Assembly: GCA_046327745.1 (NCBI GenBank)
Contig: JAXLXV010000017.1
Location: forward strand, 62,001 to 126,000
DNA from: JABAQJ01 sp046327745
Lineage (GTDB): Bacteria > Gemmatimonadota > Gemmatimonadetes > Gemmatimonadales > Gemmatimonadaceae
Direction: 5' to 3'
DNA: 64,000 bases
Position 1 is the first letter of the stretch. The number at the start of each line of letters is the position of its first letter. The position numbers were made by a program, and so were the translations under genes. The notes under the pieces were generated by a model. That model was not told the origin of the DNA. It worked only from the letters and a program-made list of their open reading frames with translations, and made no database searches. Shown here in pieces: positions 30,839 to 39,892 of the stretch.

Positions 30839-31600
30839 GTGCGCGTGAATTGCTTCCTGCCTGCCTACGCTCCGGGCGCACGTCGACGTGGCTTCCGTCG
30901 CGTCGCGTTGACCTGCCTGACGATAATGTTGGCGCATCCGGGATGCGTCGCAGCGCAGGGAGCGACCGTAACGCCTTTCCTGTCGCGAAAGGCTGAGGCC
31001 ATGCTGCGAACGCAGCTGCCCTGTCTCGGATGCCACACGCTGGCCGGGGATGGGGGCGTCATCGGCCCGGATTTGACCACCGTGCGCGAGCGTAGATCGT
31101 CGGCGTACATCGGCGCCATGGTGAACGATCCGCAGCGCGTGGTTCCGGGGTCGGCGATGCCACGGACCGCCATGACGCCGGCCCTTCGTGACCTCATCGT
31201 GTCTTACCTGACGTCGCTGCCAACCGGACGGCCCGCGCCTGATGCGGCACCGCCGACGCCTAACGCGGTGGCCTCTCCTGCCGATGGCGCAGGACTGTAC
31301 CAACGGTGGTGCGCGTCGTGTCACGGGGCGTCCGGGCGCGGTGACGGGCCAAATGCCTCACACCTTCCAGTGCGTCCCGCGGTGCATGCCTCGCGGGACG
31401 CCATGTCTCTTCGTTCTGACGACGCGCTGTACGATACGATCGCCGGCGGTGGGCTGATCATGAATCGGAGCGCGCGCATGCCGGCCTTTGGGGCGACGCT
31501 GTCCGACGCGCAGATTCGAACCTTGGTCGCGTACATCCGGTCACTGTGCGGATGTCAGGGGCCAGCGTGGTCGCGCGATGGCGCGACACCCAAGCCGTGA
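30839..31600 (+). CDS. Di-haem c-type cytochrome, periplasmic
   Basis: A secreted cytochrome with two c-type haem attachment motifs, CLGCH and CASCH, each in a cytochrome-c class I-like domain. The first domain has VIGPDLTTV and PGSAMPRTAM (a methionine ligand is plausible), the second GDGPN and a late RMPAFGATLSDAQIRTLVAYIR. A Sec signal (arginine-rich start then VALTCLTIMLAHPGCVAAQ) precedes them. Start is uncertain: GTG at 30839 or 30845 fits the signal best, while an in-frame GTG at 30737 would add an odd leader. Its stop overlaps the next gene's GTG by four bases, so it is translationally coupled to the octahaem-TPR cytochrome and is its probable electron partner. Confidence 0.85.
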   Translation: MRVNCFLPAYAPGARRRGFRRVALTCLTIMLAHPGCVAAQGATVTPFLSRKAEAMLRTQLPCLGCHTLAGDGGVIGPDLTTVRERRSSAYIGAMVNDPQRVVPGSAMPRTAMTPALRDLIVSYLTSLPTGRPAPDAAPPTPNAVASPADGAGLYQRWCASCHGASGRGDGPNASHLPVRPAVHASRDAMSLRSDDALYDTIAGGGLIMNRSARMPAFGATLSDAQIRTLVAYIRSLCGCQGPAWSRDGATPKP

Positions 31601-34026
31601 CGCGCAAAAGCGGGAAGAAAGGGAGCGGCGCCCAGCGTCCGGCGCGCAAATCGGGCGCCGAAGGCACTCCGCGCATCGGTCCACCTAACGCCGGCCCGCG
31701 GCTCACCCGCACTCGATTGGCCTGGTTGCTCCTGGCGGTCGTCGGACTGGCTACGGCTGGCGTCTTGACCGTGTGGCCGCCGCCGCGGAACACTGGCGGC
31801 GCTCACGGGGCGTCGCTGCCGGCCCCGCGAATGACGTTCACGGACTCGACGATCGCCGACAGCGATTTTGTCGGATCGGCCGCTTGCGCGTCATGCCACG
31901 CCGGCCAGTACGCGGCGTGGACACGGTCCACGCACGGCAACGCCGGAGGCCTTCCGGGCACCGTGCGCCTGGTCGGCAGCTTCAACGGGACGCCAATCCG
32001 GTTCAAGGATGCGGTGGTCACGCCATCAATGCGGGAAGGCCGGCCAACCTTCACCATCCGACAGAACGCCCGGCCGGACCGCGTCGTTCGGGTGGACGGG
32101 GTCATCGGCGGCGGCCACATGGCCGGTGGTGGCACCCAGGGGTTCGTGACACGGATTGACGATGGCACCTACCGATTCGTCCCCTTTGACTTCTCGCGCC
32201 ACTCGAACACCTGGTTCTGCAACACCATTGGGCGCGGGAACCACGGCTGGGTGCCGGTCACCCCGGATCTCTCCATTGCCGCCTGCATCGACTGGCCCCC
32301 GTCGCGGGCGTTAGGCGACGACACCCGCTTCAGCAACTGCGCCTCATGCCATGGCAGTCAGATCACGACACAGGCGGACAGCGCCGCTCAAGGTTATCGG
32401 ACGCATTTCACGGCGCTCAACATCAATTGCGAATCGTGCCACGGCCCCGGACGTCACCATATCGCCCTGGCGCGTGACTCCGCGGCTATCGCCTCGGGCA
32501 AGCTCGGCATGGCCGCTCTGGCGACCTACCCGAAGGATTCTTCGTTAGGTGTCTGCTGGCAGTGTCATGCGCTCAAGGACCAGCTACGACCGAATTTTGT
32601 GTCCGGAAAGCCGCTGGAGGCGTACTATTCCACTCGCACCCCGCAGTTGGGCGATGAAGCCTACCTGCCCGACGGTCGCGTACGCACGTTCGCCTACCAG
32701 CAGGGGCACTTGTACAGCGACTGCTACGTGAATGGTGGCATGACGTGCACCTCATGCCACGATCCGCACTCGCAGCAGTATCGTGACGTGGTCGGGAATC
32801 CCCTGCCCGGCCGTTTTGACGATCGGCAATGTACCAGCTGCCACGCCAGCAAGGCGGCGAACCCGACGCTACATACCAAACACGCCGCCTCGTCGGCGGG
32901 CAGCCGTTGCACCTCATGCCACATGCCGTACCTGCAGGAACCAGAGATCGGAACGGCGATCCGCTACTCGAGGTCGGACCACGCCATTCCCATTCCGCGT
33001 CCCGCGTTCGACTCGTCCCAGGGCGTGGTCAGTGCCTGCCGCACCTGCCATCAGGACAAGAGCGAGTCGACCCTGAATGCCCAGATGGTCGCATGGTACG
33101 GTGAGATCAAGCCGCATCCCCGGGCCATCGACGCGCTGGTCCGCGCCCGCACAATCTCGGATCGGGGACAGGTGGCCAAGTTGCTGCTGGTGCCTGATGA
33201 GCGCTTGACCGCGGTGTTGTTCGATGGGATGGCCTACTTCCTGGACCATCACCTCGACGCCGACATGGATGGCTTGGAGCGCGACATCGTCTCTCGACTG
33301 ACGCAGCTGGCGAAGCACACCGACTTAGACGTCCGCGCGTTGGCCCTGGCCTCACTGCATTTCGCGGCCGGGAACGATGGCGCGGTGCATTCGACCCTGG
33401 TTTCGGCGCTCGATCAGGCCGGGCGAGACGAAGTCAACCTGCGTGCCCGGTGGGGGGTGATCCTCGGGTACCTCGCAGACAAGCTCCGGAACAATGGTCA
33501 GTCCCCTGCAGCGATCGCGACGTATCGCAAGGCAATCGAGGTCACGCCGAGCAATCCCAAACTCTACCTCAACCTCGGGCTCGCCTACACGCAGGCACGC
33601 GACCTGGTGAACGGTATTGCGCAATATCGACGGTCGCTCGAGCTCGACCCTCGTCAGGCGCTGGCGCTCATCAACCTGGGGATCGCCCTCGACGAACAGG
33701 GGAATCCGGCGGAGGCAGCAGCGACCTACCGCAAGGCGCTCGCGCTGAACCCGCGCGATCCCATGGCGAACTTCAACCTTGGCAACATCGCGCTCAAGGC
33801 CGGGGACTGGGCGCAAGCAGCCGCGCAGTACGAGAAGACGGTGGCCGCCGATCCGTCCATCGCCGTCGCCCACTTCTATCTGGCGCGGGCCCGGCTGCGA
33901 CTGGGCGACGCCCGGGAATCGCTCCGACAGGTCGAACTGGGCCTCGAGTTTGATCCATCGAACGACGAGGGACTTCGAGCCCGCGATCAGTTGCGCCGGA
34001 TGGTGGAGTCGGGCACCGGTCGCTGA
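31597..34026 (+). CDS. Octahaem c-type cytochrome with C-terminal TPR repeats
   Basis: An 809-residue protein. After a basic N-terminus comes a membrane anchor or uncleaved signal (about 39-60, LAWLLLAVVGLATAGVLTVW). The haem region has eight CxxCH motifs in order: CASCH, CASCH, CESCH, CWQCH, CTSCH, CTSCH, CTSCH, CRTCH. This resembles the cytochrome c554/multihaem NrfA-octahaem group, with a 'GSAACASCHAGQYAAW' first-haem segment. A helical linker and at least four TPRs follow (YLNLGLAYTQARD, ALINLGIALDEQGN, NFNLGNIALKAGD, HFYLARARLRLGD). The reaction is unknown. GTG at 31597 overlaps the upstream stop; a GTG 17 codons earlier lies inside the neighbour. Its last 40 bp overlap the 3' end of the convergent gene. 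Confidence 0.88.
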   Translation: MTRKSGKKGSGAQRPARKSGAEGTPRIGPPNAGPRLTRTRLAWLLLAVVGLATAGVLTVWPPPRNTGGAHGASLPAPRMTFTDSTIADSDFVGSAACASCHAGQYAAWTRSTHGNAGGLPGTVRLVGSFNGTPIRFKDAVVTPSMREGRPTFTIRQNARPDRVVRVDGVIGGGHMAGGGTQGFVTRIDDGTYRFVPFDFSRHSNTWFCNTIGRGNHGWVPVTPDLSIAACIDWPPSRALGDDTRFSNCASCHGSQITTQADSAAQGYRTHFTALNINCESCHGPGRHHIALARDSAAIASGKLGMAALATYPKDSSLGVCWQCHALKDQLRPNFVSGKPLEAYYSTRTPQLGDEAYLPDGRVRTFAYQQGHLYSDCYVNGGMTCTSCHDPHSQQYRDVVGNPLPGRFDDRQCTSCHASKAANPTLHTKHAASSAGSRCTSCHMPYLQEPEIGTAIRYSRSDHAIPIPRPAFDSSQGVVSACRTCHQDKSESTLNAQMVAWYGEIKPHPRAIDALVRARTISDRGQVAKLLLVPDERLTAVLFDGMAYFLDHHLDADMDGLERDIVSRLTQLAKHTDLDVRALALASLHFAAGNDGAVHSTLVSALDQAGRDEVNLRARWGVILGYLADKLRNNGQSPAAIATYRKAIEVTPSNPKLYLNLGLAYTQARDLVNGIAQYRRSLELDPRQALALINLGIALDEQGNPAEAAATYRKALALNPRDPMANFNLGNIALKAGDWAQAAAQYEKTVAADPSIAVAHFYLARARLRLGDARESLRQVELGLEFDPSNDEGLRARDQLRRMVESGTGR

Positions 34027-34499
34027 CGCGGCCGGCGAGGCTTTGCAGCTGGCGGAGGAAGCAGCGCCAACGCTTGACGGCGAAGGGCGCCCGCCACCGC
34101 CGTCACGTCACCGGCCTCCGCGGTCGTCCGCACCTCCTCAAAATCCTTGTCGGCTGCAAAGAGGCTCCACGTGGTGCCAGCCTCCCCGTCGCGGCGAGTG
34201 AACGTCAGCGCGCCAGCGGTCACCCCGGGCTCGTCCAACGTCACCCGCCACTCCTGCGGTACGCGACGCGAACGCCGCCGAGCGCGCGTCACGGCGAAGA
34301 TGGAGTCGGCGAAATGCCTGGCATCCTTCGCCAATACCACGAGGACCACCGTCCGCTGCGCGTCCGCCATGGCCATACGCACCTGCGACGAGTCGGCAGC
34401 TGCGATTTCTATCGCCCAATCACCGACCAAGAGGCGCGAGGCAGTCGACGTAGTTTGGGCATGACTCGCCGTAGGCGCCAAGGCGAAGCATGCGAGCAC
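33987..34499 (-). CDS. Small secreted protein of unknown function
   Basis: A 170-residue protein I do not recognise. It has a short signal-peptide-like start (MLACFALAPTASHAQ) lacking the usual basic residues, then an alternating hydrophobic/acidic domain (DWAIEIAAADSSQVRMAM, TVVLVVLAKDARHFAD, WRVTLDEPGVTAGALTFTRR) that looks beta-rich, and a basic proline-rich tail (PPPAAKPRRPRQRPVP). GTG at 34499 is the only start after an upstream in-frame TGA other than non-standard codons. Its final 40 bp overlap the end of the octahaem cytochrome gene on the other strand. Confidence 0.55.
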   Translation of the reverse strand: MLACFALAPTASHAQTTSTASRLLVGDWAIEIAAADSSQVRMAMADAQRTVVLVVLAKDARHFADSIFAVTRARRRSRRVPQEWRVTLDEPGVTAGALTFTRRDGEAGTTWSLFAADKDFEEVRTTAEAGDVTAVAGALRRQALALLPPPAAKPRRPRQRPVPDSTIRRN

Positions 34500-34664
34500 G
34501 CCGGCGGATTGGCGCAGGACGGCGAAGCAGTGACGCGTGTAGCGGATGGGTCACCCTCCAAAGCAGGATTCTTTCGTCAACAAGATATGGCGTAACTGCT
34601 GGGCCGGGCGCAATTTTCCCCTCGTCGTACCACCATTTCTCCTCCTCCTTCGTTCGAGGTTCTG

Positions 34665-37535
34665 ATGTTCGATTCTCGCCTCCGCCGATTCGCCTTTGCG
34701 CTGGTCGTGGCCCTGGTGTCGCGCCCCGCGCTGGCGCAGACCGGCGCCATTGCGGGCAAGGTCACGGATACTGGAACTGGCGCCCCGATTCTCGCCGCGC
34801 GAGTTACGGCTCAGGCCGGAGACCGGGTCGTTGGGGTCTCGACCTCGCGTGAGGATGGTTCGTTCCGTATAGCGAACTTGAATGCGGGCACCTACGCCGT
34901 GGTCGTGACGCGTATTGGATTTTCCCTGAAGCGAACAGAAGGGGTGCAGGTGACCGCTGGCGGAACCGCCACGATCAACGTGCAGATGACCGAAATCGTG
35001 ACCGAGCTGAACCCGGTCGTGACCTCGGCCTCCCGAAAGGAGGAAAAGGCACTCGATGCGCCAGCGTCGGTATCCGTGATTGATGTGCGCGAAATTCAGG
35101 AGCGCACCTCGGCGACGGTGGCTGATCACGTACAGGGGATGGCCGGTGTTGACGTCAGCCGCAACGGTATCGCCGCCTCGAACATCGTGGCTCGCGGCTT
35201 CAACAACGCCTTCTCCGGATCCATCCTGCAATTGCAGGACTATCGTTTTGCCGGGGTCCCGTCACTGCGCGTCAACGTCCCCTTCCTGGCCACAGCGACG
35301 AATGAAGACATCGAGCGCGTCGAAGTGTTGCTCGGTCCTGCATCGGCGCTGTACGGACCGAATTCCTCACATGGCGTGCTGCACGTGATCACGAAGTCCC
35401 CGTTCACGTCGCAGGGAACGACCCTCACCGTTGACGGTGGCACGCGGTCCATGTTTCGCGGTTCGCTGCGTCATGCGGGTCTGATGAGTGAGAAGGTCGG
35501 GTACAAGCTCTCGGGCGAGTACTTCAGGGCCAATGACTGGGAATACAAGGACCCAGCCGAGCCGGCGACCTTCCCGGCCTCTGCTCCCGCGGGACGAGCT
35601 GGTCTGCCGAATGTGCGAGACTATGGTCTGGAGCGCGCCGCGGGTGAGGCCCGGCTCGACATTCGTCCGAATGACAACTCCGAGTTCGTGTCCACGATCG
35701 GCATGACGCACTTGGGCAGCGGCATGGAGTTTACCGGTGCCAACGGGACGGCGCAGATCAAGAACTGGACGTACACAAGCTTGCAGCAGCGGATGCGCAT
35801 GGGCCGGTTGTTCGCGCAAGTGTTCGCAAACCTCAGCAACGCCGGGAACGACAACGGCACGGACCTGGGTGGCACGTACTTGCTACGCAGTGGCCAGCCG
35901 ATCGTGGACCAGTCGCGCGTGTACGCCGCGCAGGTTCAACACGGCTTCTCGCTGGCCAAGGGGCGGCAAGACTTTGTTTACGGGGTCGACTACATCAGCA
36001 CGGACCCGCGGACCGGCAACACCATCAACGGCCGCAATGAGGACATCGACAAGGTTCGCGAGGTGGGTGGCTACATCCAGTCGACGTCGAAACTCAGTTC
36101 GATGTGGGACTTTGTGGCCGCGGCTCGCGTAGACAACAACGACCAGATCGAAGGCAACCAGTTCTCGCCGCGTGTCGCCCTGATTTTCAAGCCGAATTCG
36201 ACGAACAACTTCCGCGTGACGTTCAATCGCGCGTTCTCGACACCGGCGAATTTCACCTGGTTCCTGGACTTGATCCAAGCCGCCAACGTGGGCGGCTCGC
36301 CGTACAATGTCCGGGCGTTAGGCAATCCACCGAAGACGGGGTGGTCGTTCAATCGCAGCTGCAATGCGGCCGTCAGCGGTGGGTTGTGCATGCGCACGAT
36401 CTTCGCGGGCGCCCAGAATGCCACCACCTGGTTACCGGCATCGTCCACGGTGGCCTTGCCCGGTCTGGTGAATTCACAGGCCGCGGCGTTGCAGGCCGGT
36501 ATCACCGCGGCGTTACAGGGAGCAGGTCTTTCGGCGGCGCAGGCGGCAGGGATCGCCGCGGCGGCGACGAACTACATGAAGACGCTCGCGCCGACGCCGA
36601 CCGACGTCTCGACGCGTTTGGCTTATCTCACGGACCCGCTCAGCGCTAACTTGGCGCCGGCCTCGATCGGCGACATCGGCCCCCTGAAAGCGTCCTATAA
36701 CAACACGATCGAACTCGGCTACAAGGGCATCATCGCCAACAAGTTGCGCCTGGCCGTGGACTTCTGGTCAGAAAAGCGCGGTGACGTTGGCAATCCGGCA
36801 GGCTTGGCAACGCCGACGGTATATGCTGACAGCACCACGTTGGCGAACTACCTCACCACGAAGCTTGGGCCCGTCCTTGGACAGGCCGGCGTGCCCGCGC
36901 AGTTGCTGCCGATTGTTGCAGCTGGCATTGGCCGCACGGTCGCTAATACCGCCAAGTCGGTCCCACTTGGCATCGTCTCGTTCAACAGCGACGCCTTCGC
37001 CAGCGCCACCGACGTGTACGCCACGTATACCTCCTATAACAAGGAGATCACGGTCACGGGCGTTGACTTGGCCCTCGACTACGTGGCCACTAACAAGCTG
37101 TCGATCTCTGGGACGTATAGCTGGGTGAGTGACCTGATCTTCCCGGGCGTCTCCAGCAGCAACGGGCTAGCCCTGATGTTGAACGCGCCCGACAACAAGG
37201 GATCCTTGGCCGTTCGCTATCGCGACGAAGCCAAGGGATGGGGTTGGGACATTCGTGGCCGCTACTTCAACGGCTATCCGGTCAACTCCGGGGTGTACGC
37301 GACGAACTTTGCGTTCCCCGATCCTTCGGTGGCGAACAAGACGTACATGTACGAGCCGATCAAGACGTCTGCCCTGGTCGACCTCGGCCTCAACTGGCGG
37401 CTGCCGTTCGCCGGCGCGAAGGAATTCATGTGGTCGATCAACGCCGACAACGTGCTCAATCACGGCTACCGCACGCTGCCCGGCGCGCCACTCATTGGCC
37501 GCATGGTCATGACCCGATTGCAGTACTCATTCTGA
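34665..37535 (+). CDS. TonB-dependent outer-membrane receptor with CarboxypepD-reg domain
   Basis: A 956-residue receptor. A Sec signal peptide (MFDSRLRRFAFALVVALVSR then PALAQ) is followed by a carboxypeptidase-regulatory-like beta sandwich (about 28-110, AGKVTDTGTGAPILAARV), the plug domain (about 125-240, with SVIDVREIQERTSATVADH, VARGFNNAFSG and VEVLLGPASALYGPNSS), and a beta-barrel to the C-terminus ending LQYSF with a terminal aromatic. A central alanine/glycine-rich insertion (about 600-640, AALQAGITAALQGAGLSAAQ) is unusual. No SusD partner and no iron or cobalamin riboswitch is present, so the ligand is open. A strong terminator follows. Confidence 0.92.
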   Translation: MFDSRLRRFAFALVVALVSRPALAQTGAIAGKVTDTGTGAPILAARVTAQAGDRVVGVSTSREDGSFRIANLNAGTYAVVVTRIGFSLKRTEGVQVTAGGTATINVQMTEIVTELNPVVTSASRKEEKALDAPASVSVIDVREIQERTSATVADHVQGMAGVDVSRNGIAASNIVARGFNNAFSGSILQLQDYRFAGVPSLRVNVPFLATATNEDIERVEVLLGPASALYGPNSSHGVLHVITKSPFTSQGTTLTVDGGTRSMFRGSLRHAGLMSEKVGYKLSGEYFRANDWEYKDPAEPATFPASAPAGRAGLPNVRDYGLERAAGEARLDIRPNDNSEFVSTIGMTHLGSGMEFTGANGTAQIKNWTYTSLQQRMRMGRLFAQVFANLSNAGNDNGTDLGGTYLLRSGQPIVDQSRVYAAQVQHGFSLAKGRQDFVYGVDYISTDPRTGNTINGRNEDIDKVREVGGYIQSTSKLSSMWDFVAAARVDNNDQIEGNQFSPRVALIFKPNSTNNFRVTFNRAFSTPANFTWFLDLIQAANVGGSPYNVRALGNPPKTGWSFNRSCNAAVSGGLCMRTIFAGAQNATTWLPASSTVALPGLVNSQAAALQAGITAALQGAGLSAAQAAGIAAAATNYMKTLAPTPTDVSTRLAYLTDPLSANLAPASIGDIGPLKASYNNTIELGYKGIIANKLRLAVDFWSEKRGDVGNPAGLATPTVYADSTTLANYLTTKLGPVLGQAGVPAQLLPIVAAGIGRTVANTAKSVPLGIVSFNSDAFASATDVYATYTSYNKEITVTGVDLALDYVATNKLSISGTYSWVSDLIFPGVSSSNGLALMLNAPDNKGSLAVRYRDEAKGWGWDIRGRYFNGYPVNSGVYATNFAFPDPSVANKTYMYEPIKTSALVDLGLNWRLPFAGAKEFMWSINADNVLNHGYRTLPGAPLIGRMVMTRLQYSF

Positions 37536-37572
37536 GCAACGACTTCGCCGACTGACGGCGAGCCCCACAGGA

Positions 37573-37609
37573 GTCAACGGCCAGGCGGTTGCCTGGCCGT
37601 TGACGTTTT
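37573..37609 (+). terminator. Rho-independent terminator after the TonB receptor
   Basis: A perfect 14-bp stem, GTCAACGGCCAGGC (37573-37586) with GCCTGGCCGTTGAC (37591-37604), closes a GGTT tetraloop and is followed by GTTTTG. It is one of the clearest intrinsic terminators in the window. Confidence 0.88.
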
Positions 37610-37652
37610 GCCAGGCGCCACGTCCATTTCGACATCCTTCAGCGCCACCCTC

Positions 37653-38432
37653 GTGAATCCGCTGCTCACCGTCCTACCGCCCCGTCGCCTCGTCATTGGA
37701 CATCGTGGCAATTCCCGGCATGCGCCGGAAAACACGATGGAGTCGTTCCGGCAGGCAGTTTCGTTAGGCATTGATGCACTGGAGTTCGACGTCCACCTGA
37801 CTCGCGACGGGCAGGCGGTCGTCATGCATGACCCAACGCTCGATCGCACCACATCCGGAACGGGTCGCGTGGCTGACCTGACACTCGACGCAATCCGTCG
37901 TGTGGATGCCGGCGCCCGCTTCAGCACGGACGAAGGAAGGACGTTTCCTTACGCGGGCCAAGGGATTGTGGCCCCCACGCTGGAAGAAGTGCTGACCGAA
38001 TTCCCTTCCCTGCCGTTAATCATCGAGATCAAGACGCCGACCGTCTCCAGCGAGGTCCTCCGCGTCATCCGAGCCCACGGCGCCGAGTCGCGATGCGTGC
38101 CGTCGTCGTTCGTCGACCACGCGTTGGACGTCTTTCAGGGGACAGGAATTCCGATCGGCGCGTCGCCTCAACACATGCGCGACTTGTTCTGGCCCGGCCT
38201 GCTCCGCCGCCGCGTGGCAACGGTCCCGTTCCAGCTGGTGAGCATGCCGACCGTCCACAAGGGTCTGCCGCTTCCGGTCGGAGGATTCGCTCACATCCTG
38301 GCGCCGTTAGGCGTGCCGGTGCACGTATGGACGATCGACGACCCTCAGGAAGCGCAGCGACTGTGGGCCAAGGGCGTGCGCGGCATTCTGACAAACGACC
38401 CGGGTGCTATGATCCGGGCCGCCGCGCAGTAG
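37653..38432 (+). CDS. Glycerophosphodiester phosphodiesterase (GDPD, UgpQ-like)
   Basis: This enzyme hydrolyses glycerophosphodiesters to glycerol-3-phosphate and an alcohol, using a TIM-barrel fold and a divalent metal. Key residues: H17 and R18 in VIGHRGNS, E26 in APENTMESF, E44 and D46 in LEFDVHLTRDG, and H59 in VVMHDPTLDRTTSG. It has 259 residues and no signal peptide, so it is probably cytoplasmic. GTG at 37653 was chosen because the longer frame (from 37608) would begin inside the upstream terminator. It converges with the Ig-like lipoprotein gene, two bp apart. Confidence 0.93.
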   Translation: MNPLLTVLPPRRLVIGHRGNSRHAPENTMESFRQAVSLGIDALEFDVHLTRDGQAVVMHDPTLDRTTSGTGRVADLTLDAIRRVDAGARFSTDEGRTFPYAGQGIVAPTLEEVLTEFPSLPLIIEIKTPTVSSEVLRVIRAHGAESRCVPSSFVDHALDVFQGTGIPIGASPQHMRDLFWPGLLRRRVATVPFQLVSMPTVHKGLPLPVGGFAHILAPLGVPVHVWTIDDPQEAQRLWAKGVRGILTNDPGAMIRAAAQ

Positions 38433-38434
38433 CG

Positions 38435-39139
38435 CTATTGTCCGACGGCGTTCAGGGCGACGGACTGGAGCTTGCCTGACGAGACGACGATGGTGTTGAT
38501 CCCAACCTGCGGACCAAGGGTCCACCGCGCTTGCACTTCGCCAAGCGCGTTGGTGAGTCCAGACGCTGGCGAGATCAGTCCTCCTCCCACGCTCACCTGA
38601 AAGGCCACGGCGATCCCCTTCATGGGCGTGTTGTTGTCTCCCACGACGCGGATCACGATCTGGTTAGGCAGCGCGGCCCCCGCCTTGGCGACCTGGTTGT
38701 TCCCCTGTGCGACGATCAGCTCCGACGGAATGATGGCGAAGCCGGTGATCAACAAGGGTTCCAACGCGCCGACGTTGGCTTTCAGCGTCTGCTGGACATC
38801 GGTCGGGCCCAGCGTCCACTTGGTCTTGACCTCGCCATTCTCGTCTGTGAGGGCGCTAGCCGGCGACACGGCGCCTCCACCGCGCGCCACGATGAACCCC
38901 ACCTGGTACTTCGCCAACGGCGCGCCATCCGTGCCCAACACGCGGACCACGATGGGATTGGGAAGCTCCGCTCCGCCCTGTGCCGACTGCTGGTCACCCT
39001 GCACCAAGGAGACTGTGCCCGGCGCCGATGCACTGGTTGCCGCCTTGCCGCAACCGGTCGCGCCGAGGACGCCCGCCAGGAGCGTGACTCGGCCGGCATT
39101 CTGTGCAAGACGACGAAATAGACGTGACGTTTGAGGCAT
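38435..39139 (-). CDS. Lipoprotein with two bacterial Ig-like (Big) repeats
   Basis: A 234-residue surface or periplasmic lipoprotein. A basic start and hydrophobic core lead to a lipobox (LGATGC, C30). Then come two tandem Ig-like domains of about 95 residues with matching landmarks: LVQGDQQSAQGGAELPNPIVVRV ... SALTDENGEVKTKWTLGPT (first) and IVAQGNNQVAKAGAALPNQI ... SGLTNALGEVQARWTLGPQ (second). This pattern is of the Big_1/invasin-like fold used for adhesion or spacing. No other domain follows. A ligand or partner cannot be inferred. Confidence 0.82.
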   Translation of the reverse strand: MPQTSRLFRRLAQNAGRVTLLAGVLGATGCGKAATSASAPGTVSLVQGDQQSAQGGAELPNPIVVRVLGTDGAPLAKYQVGFIVARGGGAVSPASALTDENGEVKTKWTLGPTDVQQTLKANVGALEPLLITGFAIIPSELIVAQGNNQVAKAGAALPNQIVIRVVGDNNTPMKGIAVAFQVSVGGGLISPASGLTNALGEVQARWTLGPQVGINTIVVSSGKLQSVALNAVGQ

Positions 39140-39250
39140 GGCGGGACCCGATGAGACACAGTCGCGCAGGAGGGAACGGGCCGGGGGAAACCCCGCGCCC
39201 TAACCCTGCGTCCCTGTGGAGTATCGGCAGCCCGCGCCGGACCCTTCACC

Positions 39251-39790
39251 TCAGGTCCCGAGGACGCCCTCTCGCGCCCCGTGCCCCTCGCTTCCACGGT
39301 CGCACAGCGGGGCCAGGCGGGGCTCGGCGCCAAGCCAGTACAGACCGTTCGCCATGATGCAGTAGCCCGTCGCGGCGAACCAGACCATCGCCAGCCCTAC
39401 AAAGCCGGTGAACAACAGCCACCAAGAGCTGTGAAGCAGCGACAGCGTGGACGCCACCGTCAGGTTGATGCCCACGGCCAGATAAATCCGCCGTTCGAGA
39501 TACCAGCTGTCGGTCATCATGAAATACAGCTGGCCCGGGCGCCAATCTGGGCGCGCAAGGTTTGGCGTGAATCCAAGACGCGCCAGGATGTTGCCCACCA
39601 CGCAAAAACCTGTGAGCGAAACGGCGATCGAAGCCAGCGCGGTCACGATCACGCCGAACACCCAATACGGATTCACGCGGGCGGCGAGCGTAGTCGAGAT
39701 CAGCAGCACCACACCGGCAATGAGCCACACGGTTCGTTCGATGTACCACCGATTGGTCGGGACGATGTACACACCGGACCGGAGCGCCAT
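39251..39790 (-). CDS. Tandem DUF2892 membrane protein
   Basis: A 179-residue inner-membrane protein made of two DUF2892-like units, each with two hydrophobic helices and a shared ending: TGFCVVGNILARLGFTPN and TGYCIMANGLYWLGAEPR. DUF2892 (YgaP C-terminal-like) usually occurs once, sometimes fused to rhodanese; here it is an internal duplication without rhodanese. ATG at 39790 was chosen because GGGAGA sits just upstream, whereas the frame continues 24 codons further without such a site. The function is unknown, though DUF2892 proteins often neighbour sulphur metabolism genes; nothing nearby supports that. Confidence 0.75.
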   Translation of the reverse strand: MALRSGVYIVPTNRWYIERTVWLIAGVVLLISTTLAARVNPYWVFGVIVTALASIAVSLTGFCVVGNILARLGFTPNLARPDWRPGQLYFMMTDSWYLERRIYLAVGINLTVASTLSLLHSSWWLLFTGFVGLAMVWFAATGYCIMANGLYWLGAEPRLAPLCDRGSEGHGAREGVLGT

Positions 39791-39892
39791 AACGAGTCTC
39801 CCTGTTGGCTGAGGGGCGTTCGGAATGGTCGCCAACTTGGTTGTTCCAGCCGCACAACACAAGCAACGGTGCGCCCTAGATCACCGCGATCG

